DNA of 12,769 nt from Silvanigrellales bacterium (GTDB lineage Bacteria > Bdellovibrionota_B > Oligoflexia > Silvanigrellales > Silvanigrellaceae), in NCBI GenBank assembly GCA_028285285.1, contig JANQPW010000309.1, positions 1 to 12,769 of the forward strand, given 5' to 3'. Made by a program: the position numbers and the translations under genes. Positions within the stretch are counted from its first letter, which is position 1, and every line of letters starts with the position of its first letter. The notes below the pieces were generated by a model that saw only the letters and a program-made list of their open reading frames with translations, was not told the DNA's origin and searched no databases. Below, piece after piece: positions 1-5,885 of the stretch.

Positions 1-137
1 AGCAGTCGCGCCACGCTTTCGGCGGAATCGAAGTTGGGCAGGGATGTGTCTTTCGCAGCAGCGAAGCTCTGCAGAGCCTTTTGGGTCTCGTGTGCCACTT
101 GTTCTTTGAATTTTTCATGCGCGAAAAAACCTGCCAT
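1..137 (-). CDS. Unrecognised protein, N-terminal fragment (gene runs off the left edge)
   Basis: The first 45 codons of a minus-strand gene lie in the window and the rest is outside. The visible protein begins MAGFFAHEKFKEQVAHET and continues as a hydrophilic, probably helical stretch with no signal peptide. I chose the ATG at 137-135 because GGGGAG precedes it by 4 nt. An in-frame ATG at 149-147 lies inside that ribosome-binding site and is less likely. The gene diverges from the uracil-DNA-glycosylase-like gene at 250, with 112 nt between them. I recognise no family in this fragment. It is called a gene because the frame is open to the edge and the start has a good Shine-Dalgarno sequence. 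Confidence 0.6.
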   Translation of the reverse strand, partial: MAGFFAHEKFKEQVAHETQKALQSFAAAKDTSLPNFDSAESVARL

Positions 138-175
138 GGTGCTCCCCATTGTGTCGCCTTTTTTGACCGCCTGCT

Positions 176-188
176 CTATGTATCATAG
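176..188 (+). promoter_or_regulatory. Possible -10 region with small palindrome upstream of the UDG-like gene
   Basis: CTATG-TAT-CATAG is a perfect 5-3-5 inverted repeat in the 112-nt divergent gap. It contains TATCAT (181-186), a possible -10 box for the plus-strand gene at 250. The same block, TCTATGTATNATA, occurs again in front of tig (1121-1133). No convincing -35 box sits at 16-18 bp: the TTGACC at 163-168 is only 12 bp away. The element reads almost the same on the minus strand (TATGAT), so it could serve the left-hand gene instead. Confidence 0.25.
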
Positions 189-249
189 GAAGTGTTGGGG
201 GCAAGTGTGCCTTCTGTGCAAGAGTTTGCAGCACGCGAGGGGCTGAGAC

Positions 250-1038
250 ATGAAGAAGACGGTTTCAACTGTCACTGCGTCGGCCCAGCAACAGCTTCGG
301 GAACGACTGGGAGACCTTTGGGTGCGGGGAGTTCGTCGCCTGCCTTTCCCGCCCGGGGCTGTTGAAAAAGAACAACCTGAAGACAACACTTCTGCCAGTG
401 TTGACTCGTCCCGTGAAACCGCCGGCACTTCCCCTCCTCAGAGAGTGAGTGATGAAGTTCAGCTCTCCGACTCTGAGCGTGCCGTACCCGCACGGGAAGC
501 TTTGAAAAGTTTGTCTTCATGTCAAAAATGCCCGGTTTGCCCTGCCGCGAAGGAGTGGCAGCACCAGCGTGTGGATCGAGAGAAGCCTTATTTGTTGTTG
601 GTAGATTTTCCTTTTGTTTCTGGTGGCTTAGAGCTAGACTTTGCAGCTACCGACAGCCCAAACCATCTGATTCAGCGTCTGCTTGAAAGGGCCCAGCTCC
701 GGGAGCTGACCCATTTGAGCTACGCACTCAAGGCTCCGCTTCAAGGCGCGCCGAGCGATTCATGGGTGAAACAATGTGGCAGCAGTTGGTTGTCTCTAGA
801 AGTTGAGGCTTTGCGCCCCCAGCGAATCTTGGTTTTTGGGGCTCGAGCCCTGCTGGCGGCAAAGAGTGTTTTTCCAGCAGAACTTTTGGCCCTGGAGTCG
901 GGGGCTGAAAGGGAAGTGTCTGCAGCCCACGGCAGAGTTGTGGTTATGGCCTTTCCTTCGGCGTTGGAGTTGGCCCACTTTCCCAATTGGAGGCAGACCG
1001 TTTGGAGCCGTGTGTCAGCGCTCCAAACCAAGCGTTGA
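250..1038 (+). CDS. Uracil-DNA glycosylase superfamily-like protein, degenerate family-4 type
   Basis: 262 aa. Residues 1-85 are a low-complexity, charged N-terminal extension. The rest aligns by eye with the Fe-S uracil-DNA glycosylase family 4 fold. CQKCPVC at 91-97 sits at the N-terminal cysteine pair. LSYALKAPLQGAP (156-168) sits where active members have a TNVVKCRPP-type strand. C176 followed by LRPQRILVFGARA (188-200) matches the segment usually reading RPKVIVALGR.A. VVVMAFPSALELAHFPNWRQTVW (230-252) matches the terminal strand that normally carries HP. Key residues are altered: the catalytic GEAPG-type loop reads LLVDFPFVSGG, the third cluster cysteine is Ala162, and the HP motif is FPS. 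Uracil excision is therefore doubtful, and a structural or altered-specificity role is possible. GAGGGG precedes the ATG by about 8 nt. tig follows on the same strand after 127 nt. Confidence 0.6.
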   Translation: MKKTVSTVTASAQQQLRERLGDLWVRGVRRLPFPPGAVEKEQPEDNTSASVDSSRETAGTSPPQRVSDEVQLSDSERAVPAREALKSLSSCQKCPVCPAAKEWQHQRVDREKPYLLLVDFPFVSGGLELDFAATDSPNHLIQRLLERAQLRELTHLSYALKAPLQGAPSDSWVKQCGSSWLSLEVEALRPQRILVFGARALLAAKSVFPAELLALESGAEREVSAAHGRVVVMAFPSALELAHFPNWRQTVWSRVSALQTKR

Positions 1039-1120
1039 CCGTCGTTTCCACTTGGGGTATGCGTAGCGACCCATAAGGGGTGTTTGGAGGGGTTCCAGAC
1101 GCTGAAAAACACCAGCACAA

Positions 1121-1133
1121 TCTATGTATGATA
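1121..1133 (+). promoter_or_regulatory. Possible -10 region for tig
   Basis: TCTATGTATGATA contains TATGAT (1127-1132), which would place the transcript start near 1139, about 27 nt before the preferred tig ATG at 1166. The only -35-like sequence is CTGAAA at 1102-1107 with a long 19-bp spacer, so the promoter is weak by consensus. Twelve of the 13 bases match the element at 175-187. The gap also holds short inverted repeats, GGTGTTT/AAACACC at 1079-1085 and 1107-1113, with no T-run, so they do not look like an intrinsic terminator. Confidence 0.3.
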
Positions 1134-1165
1134 ATTGGGCTGAAGGCCCGGAAGAGAGCGCACCA

Positions 1166-2443
1166 ATGAGCTACACGTCAACGATTGAGGAAGTGAACAG
1201 CACCCGTCGAAAATTCAAGATCAATGTGGACAAATCACTCGTCTCAGATTCCATCGGGCGTGCGGTTTCTGAACTACAAAAAACCGCTCAGATCAAGGGC
1301 TTCCGAAAAGGAAAGGTGCCTGTCTCATTGGTGAAGAAGTTCTATGCCAATGATGTTCACAAAAAAGCTCTCGAGTCGCTTGTTGAAGAGACCTATCAAA
1401 AGGCTGCTGCCGAATCGAAACTGCAGGTGGTGAGCTACCCCAACATTGAACCTCTGGGAACATTCGACGACAACAAAGATTTTGAGTTTGAAGCCACCGT
1501 CGATGTGAATCCGGAAATCGAGATCACAGGCTATAAAGATCTTCATTTGAAGATTGAAAAGTCCAAACTTTTGGATGTTGAGAAACAGGTGGGTCTCACA
1601 CGCAGGAACTTTCTGGCCAATGCGGGGAGCTTGGAAGAAGTGACCGATCGCAACACGGCTCAAAAGGAAGATTTCCTCACACTCGATTACCGTTTGCTTG
1701 AAAAGGGTGAGCTCGTCAGTGGTCAGGAGCGGAAGGGTGCACGTTTGTCGCTCGATGGATCCAATCTGGCGGAAGTTGAAGCTGGCCTCGAGGGCGCTCA
1801 GGTGGGAACTCCCAAGACCTTTGCAGTGACGTTTCCAGACACCCACGCTGAGGTCGAGCTGCGGGGGCGCACCCTCGACTTTGAAGCGACTGTGAACAAG
1901 ATCGAGAGCCTGAAGCTTCCCGAACTGAACGAGGAATTCGTTTTGAAGTTCGGGTTCAAGACTGTTGAAGATTTCGAAAAATCGCTTCGGGAAACTGTGG
2001 AGTCTCAAGAAAAGAAACAGCGTTTGGCCCTTTTGAAGGAAAAGATTCTGGAGAAAGTTCTGGAGTCCAACCCCTTTGATGTTCCGGAGAGCTTGGTCGA
2101 CAGCACCATCGACCGGGCCATCATGGAAATGAACTCGCGGCGAAGCAAAGACAATCAACTCAAAACAGACGATCCCGCCCTAAGAGAGCAGCACAAAGAG
2201 TGGGCTCTCAAAGAAGTGAGGGGCGTTCTGGCCCTGGGTCATGTGGCTCGTATTGAGGAAGTCAAGATCGACGACGCGGCCGTGGCGGGAGAAATCTCTG
2301 CCTTCGCAACGCAAAACGGCATGAAGCCCCAAGACGTGATCAAACGCTATGGCTCTCAAGTGATCGAGGAGTTCCGTGGCAAAGTTCTCATCGATAAGGT
2401 CGTGGAGCACCTCGCCGAGCAGGCAAAGGTTGAAGAAGTCTAA
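1166..2443 (+). CDS. tig: Trigger factor, ribosome-associated chaperone
   Basis: 425 aa, close to the 432 aa of the E. coli protein. Trigger factor docks at the ribosomal exit tunnel and shields nascent chains. The N-terminal ribosome-binding domain carries the signature GFRKGKVP at 45-52, on the loop that contacts L23. The middle FKBP-like peptidyl-prolyl isomerase domain spans roughly 155-245 (QKEDFLTLDYRL through ELRGRTLDFEATV) but has poorly conserved active-site positions (KGELVSGQ where FKBPs have DG..F). The C-terminal helical substrate cradle follows (ELNEEFVLKFG to the end). I chose the ATG at 1166 because GAAGAGAG precedes it and it gives the usual MSYTSTIEEV-like N-terminus. The in-frame ATG at 1124 overlaps the likely -10 box and has no ribosome-binding site. 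clpP and clpX, frequent neighbours downstream, are absent: a convergent Fic gene begins 8 nt beyond the stop. Confidence 0.97.
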   Translation: MSYTSTIEEVNSTRRKFKINVDKSLVSDSIGRAVSELQKTAQIKGFRKGKVPVSLVKKFYANDVHKKALESLVEETYQKAAAESKLQVVSYPNIEPLGTFDDNKDFEFEATVDVNPEIEITGYKDLHLKIEKSKLLDVEKQVGLTRRNFLANAGSLEEVTDRNTAQKEDFLTLDYRLLEKGELVSGQERKGARLSLDGSNLAEVEAGLEGAQVGTPKTFAVTFPDTHAEVELRGRTLDFEATVNKIESLKLPELNEEFVLKFGFKTVEDFEKSLRETVESQEKKQRLALLKEKILEKVLESNPFDVPESLVDSTIDRAIMEMNSRRSKDNQLKTDDPALREQHKEWALKEVRGVLALGHVARIEEVKIDDAAVAGEISAFATQNGMKPQDVIKRYGSQVIEEFRGKVLIDKVVEHLAEQAKVEEV

Positions 2444-2451
2444 GGGCAAAT

Positions 2452-4017
2452 TCACGTGTGGTTCGCTTCTTGGCGAGGTAGGCCGAAAGCTTCGGAAAAA
2501 ATCGACTCAATTTTCTCAATCTCTTCCGGGGTGAGCTTTGCAAATTCTCGCTGCCGAGCCCTCTTAGACAGATGTCCTTTTCCTTGGGAGAGAAAGCGAA
2601 CGAGAAGATCAACAGTTCGTTCAGGCATATTCACCAAGTCTTGAATCCGAGACTTGAACTCATCGTGGCACTGCAAGTAATTGGCTTCTTCCGGTAAGTC
2701 TTTTTCAACAGTTCTCAGCACACACTCGTAGAGAAACTCGGCGTGAGGTGTCGCGTCGAAGTAGCGGTAAAAGTCAGCAGTCTCATTAGAAACCTCGACG
2801 TTCCCTGCCTTTGTTGCTCTCCACTCAATACAAGGCAAAAGCCTTCGAGAGTAGCTCTCCAGAGCGCGCTTGTAGGCACCCAACTCGTCTAAAATGGCAG
2901 AGGAGATTGGGAAAACGATATCAGGTGGGTTGAAGCCACGCTCACAAAGCACATGGTGGATCAAGTACCGATGGATGCGACCATTTCCGTCTTCAAAGGG
3001 GTGAATGTAGACAAAGCCGAAAGCAAGGACCGCTGCTGCGATCACCGGATCGAGCTTTCGCGAGGCATCTCTCTCAAACGCAATCAGACCACCCATAAGT
3101 GAGTGTAAGTCTTCATGGCGTGCATCGATGTGGTCAGGCAAGGGGAGCCGCGTGTCGCGGTCATGCTCGCCCACAAAACCGCTGTCGGTTCGCAATCCCA
3201 GATGAACAAATCGGGCGTCTCCAATCACATGTCTCTGCAATCGGAGGAGCTCCTCGAGATCGATCGGTTTTTGCCCCGCCTTACCAATGACTTGCGCCCA
3301 TCTTTGGAGGCGATCTGGAGGCGGTTGCTCTCCTTCGATCGCGTGGCTTGATTTGGAGTCTTTCAGAAGCAGAAAAGCAGAGGCCCTAGCGAGTATATCT
3401 CTGGGAACTCGAGAAACCGCCTTATGGGCCTTCTCTTGGAGATCCATTGTGTGGAAGGATTCCAGCTTATGGGATCGAAAGACAAGTGGGCAAAATGCGG
3501 GGGTGCCGGGCAGGTTGTTTCGAACACGGTGACGTGACGAGACAAAGCCAGGGGTCGAGTACTGCTTCTCTGGATCTATAGCGTATGTGTATTTGCCGCT
3601 TGTGGCATCGGGAAGATCGAGGCGCTCTCCTAGTAACCATTCGTAAAAGAACCAAAGACGACGTGCGTAGTTTCCGGTGCGACTCGAGTGAACGATGGTT
3701 TCTACCGGGTTGGGGCCGCAGTGGGCAAAAACCTTTTTGAGCACTGCAAGGTCGACTCCTTCGTGTTTGAGAGCGAAGGTCAAATGACCCGAAAGGCTGG
3801 ACTCGGGTTCGTATCTTGGACCAAATATCTGCCACCCTTCCTTTTTTATTGTGGTGTGTTTCTTTCCAATAGCACTGAGAGTTTTCGGAACCGGAACGGT
3901 GAGCTCCAGAGCGTCGATGAGTGCGGCGTAGCCAATGGGCTTGGCCTCGACGGGAAGCTGCCGATCAAGGCAATTCATCACAGGGCCCATAAAAGCTTTT
4001 CGGCTCGATCCGTCCAT
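2452..4017 (-). CDS. Fic-domain protein (probable AMP-transferase), class II with N-terminal inhibitory helix
   Basis: 521 aa from the ATG at 4017. Fic enzymes usually transfer AMP from ATP to a hydroxyl side chain of a target protein. The complete active-site motif HPFEDGNGRIHR is at 339-350, with catalytic His339 and the phosphate-binding GNGR. SxxxEG (Ser224, Glu228, Gly229) lies N-terminal to the Fic core and matches the autoinhibitory motif of class II Fic proteins, whose Glu blocks ATP gamma-phosphate binding. Residues 28-180 form the N-terminal domain seen in many proteobacterial Fic proteins (GYAALIDALEL, then YARRLWFFYEWLLGERLDLPDA). The C-terminus (MPERTVDLLVRFLSQGKGHLS) is a helical tail. 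The frame opens further up to a TTG at 4104, but the probable promoter starts transcription near 4069, so the ATG at 4017 is preferred despite a weak Shine-Dalgarno. ATGs at 3990 and 3978 are possible alternatives. The gene is divergent from a nucleotidyltransferase and convergent with tig. Confidence 0.92.
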   Translation of the reverse strand: MDGSSRKAFMGPVMNCLDRQLPVEAKPIGYAALIDALELTVPVPKTLSAIGKKHTTIKKEGWQIFGPRYEPESSLSGHLTFALKHEGVDLAVLKKVFAHCGPNPVETIVHSSRTGNYARRLWFFYEWLLGERLDLPDATSGKYTYAIDPEKQYSTPGFVSSRHRVRNNLPGTPAFCPLVFRSHKLESFHTMDLQEKAHKAVSRVPRDILARASAFLLLKDSKSSHAIEGEQPPPDRLQRWAQVIGKAGQKPIDLEELLRLQRHVIGDARFVHLGLRTDSGFVGEHDRDTRLPLPDHIDARHEDLHSLMGGLIAFERDASRKLDPVIAAAVLAFGFVYIHPFEDGNGRIHRYLIHHVLCERGFNPPDIVFPISSAILDELGAYKRALESYSRRLLPCIEWRATKAGNVEVSNETADFYRYFDATPHAEFLYECVLRTVEKDLPEEANYLQCHDEFKSRIQDLVNMPERTVDLLVRFLSQGKGHLSKRARQREFAKLTPEEIEKIESIFSEAFGLPRQEANHT

Positions 4018-4075
4018 GGGAGGTTGTCTCACTCTGTGAAAACTGGTCTTTGGCGCTGAATCAACTTGAAAAGTG

Positions 4076-4104
4076 ATTTTATTCCTTGAAAAACGGTTTT
4101 TCAA
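4076..4104 (-). promoter_or_regulatory. Sigma-70-type promoter for the Fic gene
   Basis: On the minus strand, TTGAAA (4104-4099) is followed by a 17-bp spacer and TAAAAT (4081-4076). Each box matches consensus at 5 of 6 positions. Transcription would start near 4069, giving a leader of about 52 nt before the ATG at 4017. Confidence 0.65.
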
Positions 4105-4105
4105 G
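4085..4105. promoter_or_regulatory. Perfect 21-bp palindrome, probable shared operator
   Basis: The arms CTTGAAAAAC (4085-4094) and GTTTTTCAAG (4096-4105) are perfectly complementary around the single base G4095. Each arm contains TTGAAA read outward on its own strand, which forms the -35 box of one of two diverging promoters. A dimeric regulator bound here would cover both -35 boxes. The structure is not followed by a T-run and is not in a terminator position. Confidence 0.8.
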
Positions 4106-4114
4106 ACCTATTCT
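4086..4114 (+). promoter_or_regulatory. Sigma-70-type promoter for the nucleotidyltransferase gene
   Basis: TTGAAA (4086-4091), a 17-bp spacer and TATTCT (4109-4114; 4 of 6 to consensus). The predicted start near 4121 gives a leader of about 52 nt before the ATG at 4173. It is the mirror image of the Fic promoter about G4095, with a weaker -10 box. Confidence 0.5.
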
Positions 4115-4172
4115 ATGAAAAATGGTCTTAGGGCAATATCGCTGATTGACAAGTTCTGCTAACGAGGATGGG

Positions 4173-4988
4173 ATGTCGAGCGACAACGTCAAGAATCATC
4201 TGCAGATCTGTGTGGATTTTATCCAAACCTGTTCGAAAAAGATGGAACAGGGGGGTGAGTTCGCGGCACTTGTGACCCGTGGGAGCTTTGGAACTCCCGA
4301 CTTTGATGAGCATTCCGATCTCGATCTTCTTCTTTTGACACAGTCTTCATCACAAGAACATGGAACAGAGCAGAGAAAAAGATTCGCCTCTGAATTGGGG
4401 CCGTTGTTGAGCTCTTTTACAGGAGAGCACGTGGGTGAGCCCTCTATCCTCATTTGTCTGTATAATACTGGCCCGCGTCTGCTTCACGTCGATCTCGACT
4501 TTCGAGCTTCTCACGAAGTGGATTGGTGTTTTTCTCAAGAGCAGATCCATTGGCTAAGGCAGGGTGAGTCAGTCAGGGCTCTGGTTGATCCTCCCGAAAG
4601 GGCTCAACCCAATGTTCAGTGGATGGAAGATCGCTTTTGGACTTGGATTCACTATGGAGTTGGCAAGTGTCGCCGGGGCGAAATTTTCGATGGTGTTGGA
4701 ATGGTTGGTTTTCTTAGGGAACATGTTCTTGGTCCACTCCAGCTCTCATTGGGTGGTTATCCTCCTCACTCCGTGCGCAGACTCGAAAGCCGCTTTCCAG
4801 AGAGTGTCGGTGAGTTCGCGAAGACTGTGCCGGAGTATTCCCGGCAGAGTTGCTTGAAAGCTCTCGAGAATTGTGTGTCCCTTTATCTTGGCCTATGCGA
4901 GCAGATCCCAGAATGCAAGCTGACCGAGCGCTGTGACGCGCGGAAAGCGGTGCTGAGCGATTTGTATCGTGCTCTGGAAGGTGACTGA
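4173..4988 (+). CDS. Nucleotidyltransferase, DNA polymerase beta superfamily
   Basis: 271 aa. The minimal nucleotidyltransferase signature is intact: GSFG at 37-40, then SDLDLLLL at 48-55, giving metal-binding Asp49 and Asp51. The third acid is probably Asp107 or Asp109 in HVDLDF. The core spans about residues 5-125. It is followed by a helical domain with WMEDRFWTWIHYGVGKCRRGE (150-170), a layout seen in stand-alone nucleotidyltransferases related to aminoglycoside and lincosamide adenylyltransferases. The substrate cannot be read from sequence: a small molecule, an RNA end or a protein are all possible. I chose the ATG at 4173 because GAGGA lies 4 nt upstream. The frame also opens at a TTG at 4146 without such support. 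The gene is monocistronic, divergent from the Fic gene and sharing its operator region, and convergent with the DJ-1-family gene 58 nt away. Confidence 0.85.
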   Translation: MSSDNVKNHLQICVDFIQTCSKKMEQGGEFAALVTRGSFGTPDFDEHSDLDLLLLTQSSSQEHGTEQRKRFASELGPLLSSFTGEHVGEPSILICLYNTGPRLLHVDLDFRASHEVDWCFSQEQIHWLRQGESVRALVDPPERAQPNVQWMEDRFWTWIHYGVGKCRRGEIFDGVGMVGFLREHVLGPLQLSLGGYPPHSVRRLESRFPESVGEFAKTVPEYSRQSCLKALENCVSLYLGLCEQIPECKLTERCDARKAVLSDLYRALEGD

Positions 4989-5046
4989 GCAGAGATCGAG
5001 CCGGTGCAAAGGAGCAGCTTCGAGTTTTGGAGCAAAGAAACAACAC

Positions 5047-5808
5047 TCAGCTCGAGGAGGTGTTCATAGACTTGGCCGCCTCAGCAAGAGCACCGGCCAT
5101 CCTTTCCGCATATTCTGGACCCATCCAGTCGTGAACTTTCTGAGCCAAAGCTGGTCCGGCTTTCTTTGGTGATCCCGAGTCAAAAGGAGGGGCGGGATCA
5201 TACTCCATTGCCAATTGAGTGAGCCGTGCGATTTCCTCTCCCAGCAGTTGAGAGAGAACTTCCAAGCCAAAGTCAATACCTGCAGTCACTCCGCCTCCCG
5301 ACACTCGGTTCCGGTCGGTAACAACGCGTGCTTCAACAGGAGTTGCGCCAAAGAGTCGCAGGGCCTTCAGCATAGACCAGTGTGAAGTTGCCCGGTAACC
5401 TTGCAAGAGCCCAGCTGCTCCTAACACCAATGAACCGCTGCAAACGCTTGTGACGTACTTCGCTCGCGAGCCTTGGTCTGCGAGAAACTGCAGAGTTTCG
5501 GCATCTTGGAAAATATCCAGTGGGCAGCCCCCCACAAGCAGCACGTCGAGGTCGTGGGGGCATTCAGAAAACGACAGTGCTGGTTTCAGCACCACTCCAC
5601 TGTCTGTTTCAATCAAATGGGTGTTCTTCCACACGAGATGAATATTGCAAGATGGGGCCAAGACCGTCTGTGGTCCTAGAATGTCGAGCAGCGTGACGCC
5701 TGGGCACACCAACATGGCAACTTCTGGTCGGCGCTCCCGGTGCATCGCTGGCAGGTGAGCACACTTTTGGATTTTCAGGTTGGGAGCATCGGGTTGTTTT
5801 TGGGTCAT
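5047..5808 (-). CDS. DJ-1/PfpI family protein, isonitrile-hydratase-like
   Basis: 253 aa. It resembles isonitrile hydratase InhA of Pseudomonas (hydration of isonitriles to N-substituted formamides) in the DJ-1/PfpI superfamily. The nucleophile elbow is VTSVCSGSLVLGAAGLL with Cys123, followed by the YRATSHW strand. LLDILGP at 40-46 supplies the Asp42 found near the active site in InhA-type proteins, and AGIDFGLEVLSQLLGEEIARLTQLAMEYDP is the characteristic C-terminal helix pair. The residue after the nucleophile is Ser, where InhA has Thr. About 25 extra residues precede the first strand. The ATG at 5808 has AAGGAGA 6 nt upstream. The gene is third in a minus-strand run, 77 nt after the serine hydrolase stop. 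No signal peptide is visible, so it is probably cytosolic. The family assignment is firm and the substrate is not. Confidence 0.85.
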   Translation of the reverse strand: MTQKQPDAPNLKIQKCAHLPAMHRERRPEVAMLVCPGVTLLDILGPQTVLAPSCNIHLVWKNTHLIETDSGVVLKPALSFSECPHDLDVLLVGGCPLDIFQDAETLQFLADQGSRAKYVTSVCSGSLVLGAAGLLQGYRATSHWSMLKALRLFGATPVEARVVTDRNRVSGGGVTAGIDFGLEVLSQLLGEEIARLTQLAMEYDPAPPFDSGSPKKAGPALAQKVHDWMGPEYAERMAGALAEAAKSMNTSSS

Positions 5809-5848
5809 TGTTGTCTCCTTTGACGAGAGGAAGGATTACAAGGCTGCA

Positions 5849-5873
5849 GGAGGGCCCGACCCATTCGCCCTCC
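5849..5873 (-). terminator. Stem-loop between the serine hydrolase and the DJ-1-family gene
   Basis: GGAGGGC and GCCCTCC form a perfect 7-bp stem with an 11-nt loop, starting 12 nt after the hydrolase stop. Read on the minus strand, a further GGCT/AGCC pairing flanks the stem. The sequence after it (TGCAGCCTTGTAATCC) has no T-run. It could be a weak terminator, a processing site or an mRNA 3'-end stabiliser that lowers expression of the downstream gene. Confidence 0.35.
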
Positions 5874-5885
5874 AAGCCGGGAGAA

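Larger units (their letters stand above)
4037..4129. repeat. Four direct repeats, consensus TGAAAANNGGTCTT, in the Fic/nucleotidyltransferase gap
   Basis: The copies are TGAAAACTGGTCTT (4037-4050), TGAAAAGTGATTTT (4067-4080), TGAAAAACGGTTTT (4087-4100) and TGAAAAATGGTCTT (4116-4129). Start-to-start spacing is 30, 20 and 29 bp, close to whole turns of B-DNA, so bound proteins would sit on one face. The copies overlap the Fic leader, the Fic -10 box, the shared -35 palindrome and the nucleotidyltransferase start-site region. The 20-bp and 29-bp steps break any reading frame, so conservation is at the DNA level. An operator array is the natural reading, but the binding protein is unknown. Confidence 0.75.

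Noticed and set aside
163..186. TTGACC (163-168) and TATCAT (181-186) as a complete sigma-70 promoter
   Set aside because: The spacer is only 12 bp, far below the functional 16-18 bp range.
1325..2158. A 277-codon open frame on the minus strand
   Set aside because: It lies wholly inside tig, has no family motif, and the opposite strand encodes an unmistakable trigger factor.
4018..4104. Extending the Fic gene to the TTG at 4104 (29 extra residues)
   Set aside because: The extension is made of the operator repeats and includes the -35 and -10 boxes of the likely promoter, whose transcript would begin near 4069. The TTG is itself part of the TTGAAA box.
4173..4988. Naming the nucleotidyltransferase as an aminoglycoside-resistance enzyme or MNT antitoxin
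   Set aside because: Only the generic catalytic signature and helical tail are visible. It is longer than minimal MNT antitoxins and has no adjacent HEPN gene.
4989..5046. Terminator between the convergent nucleotidyltransferase and DJ-1 genes
   Set aside because: I found no hairpin with a T-run on either strand in these 58 nt.
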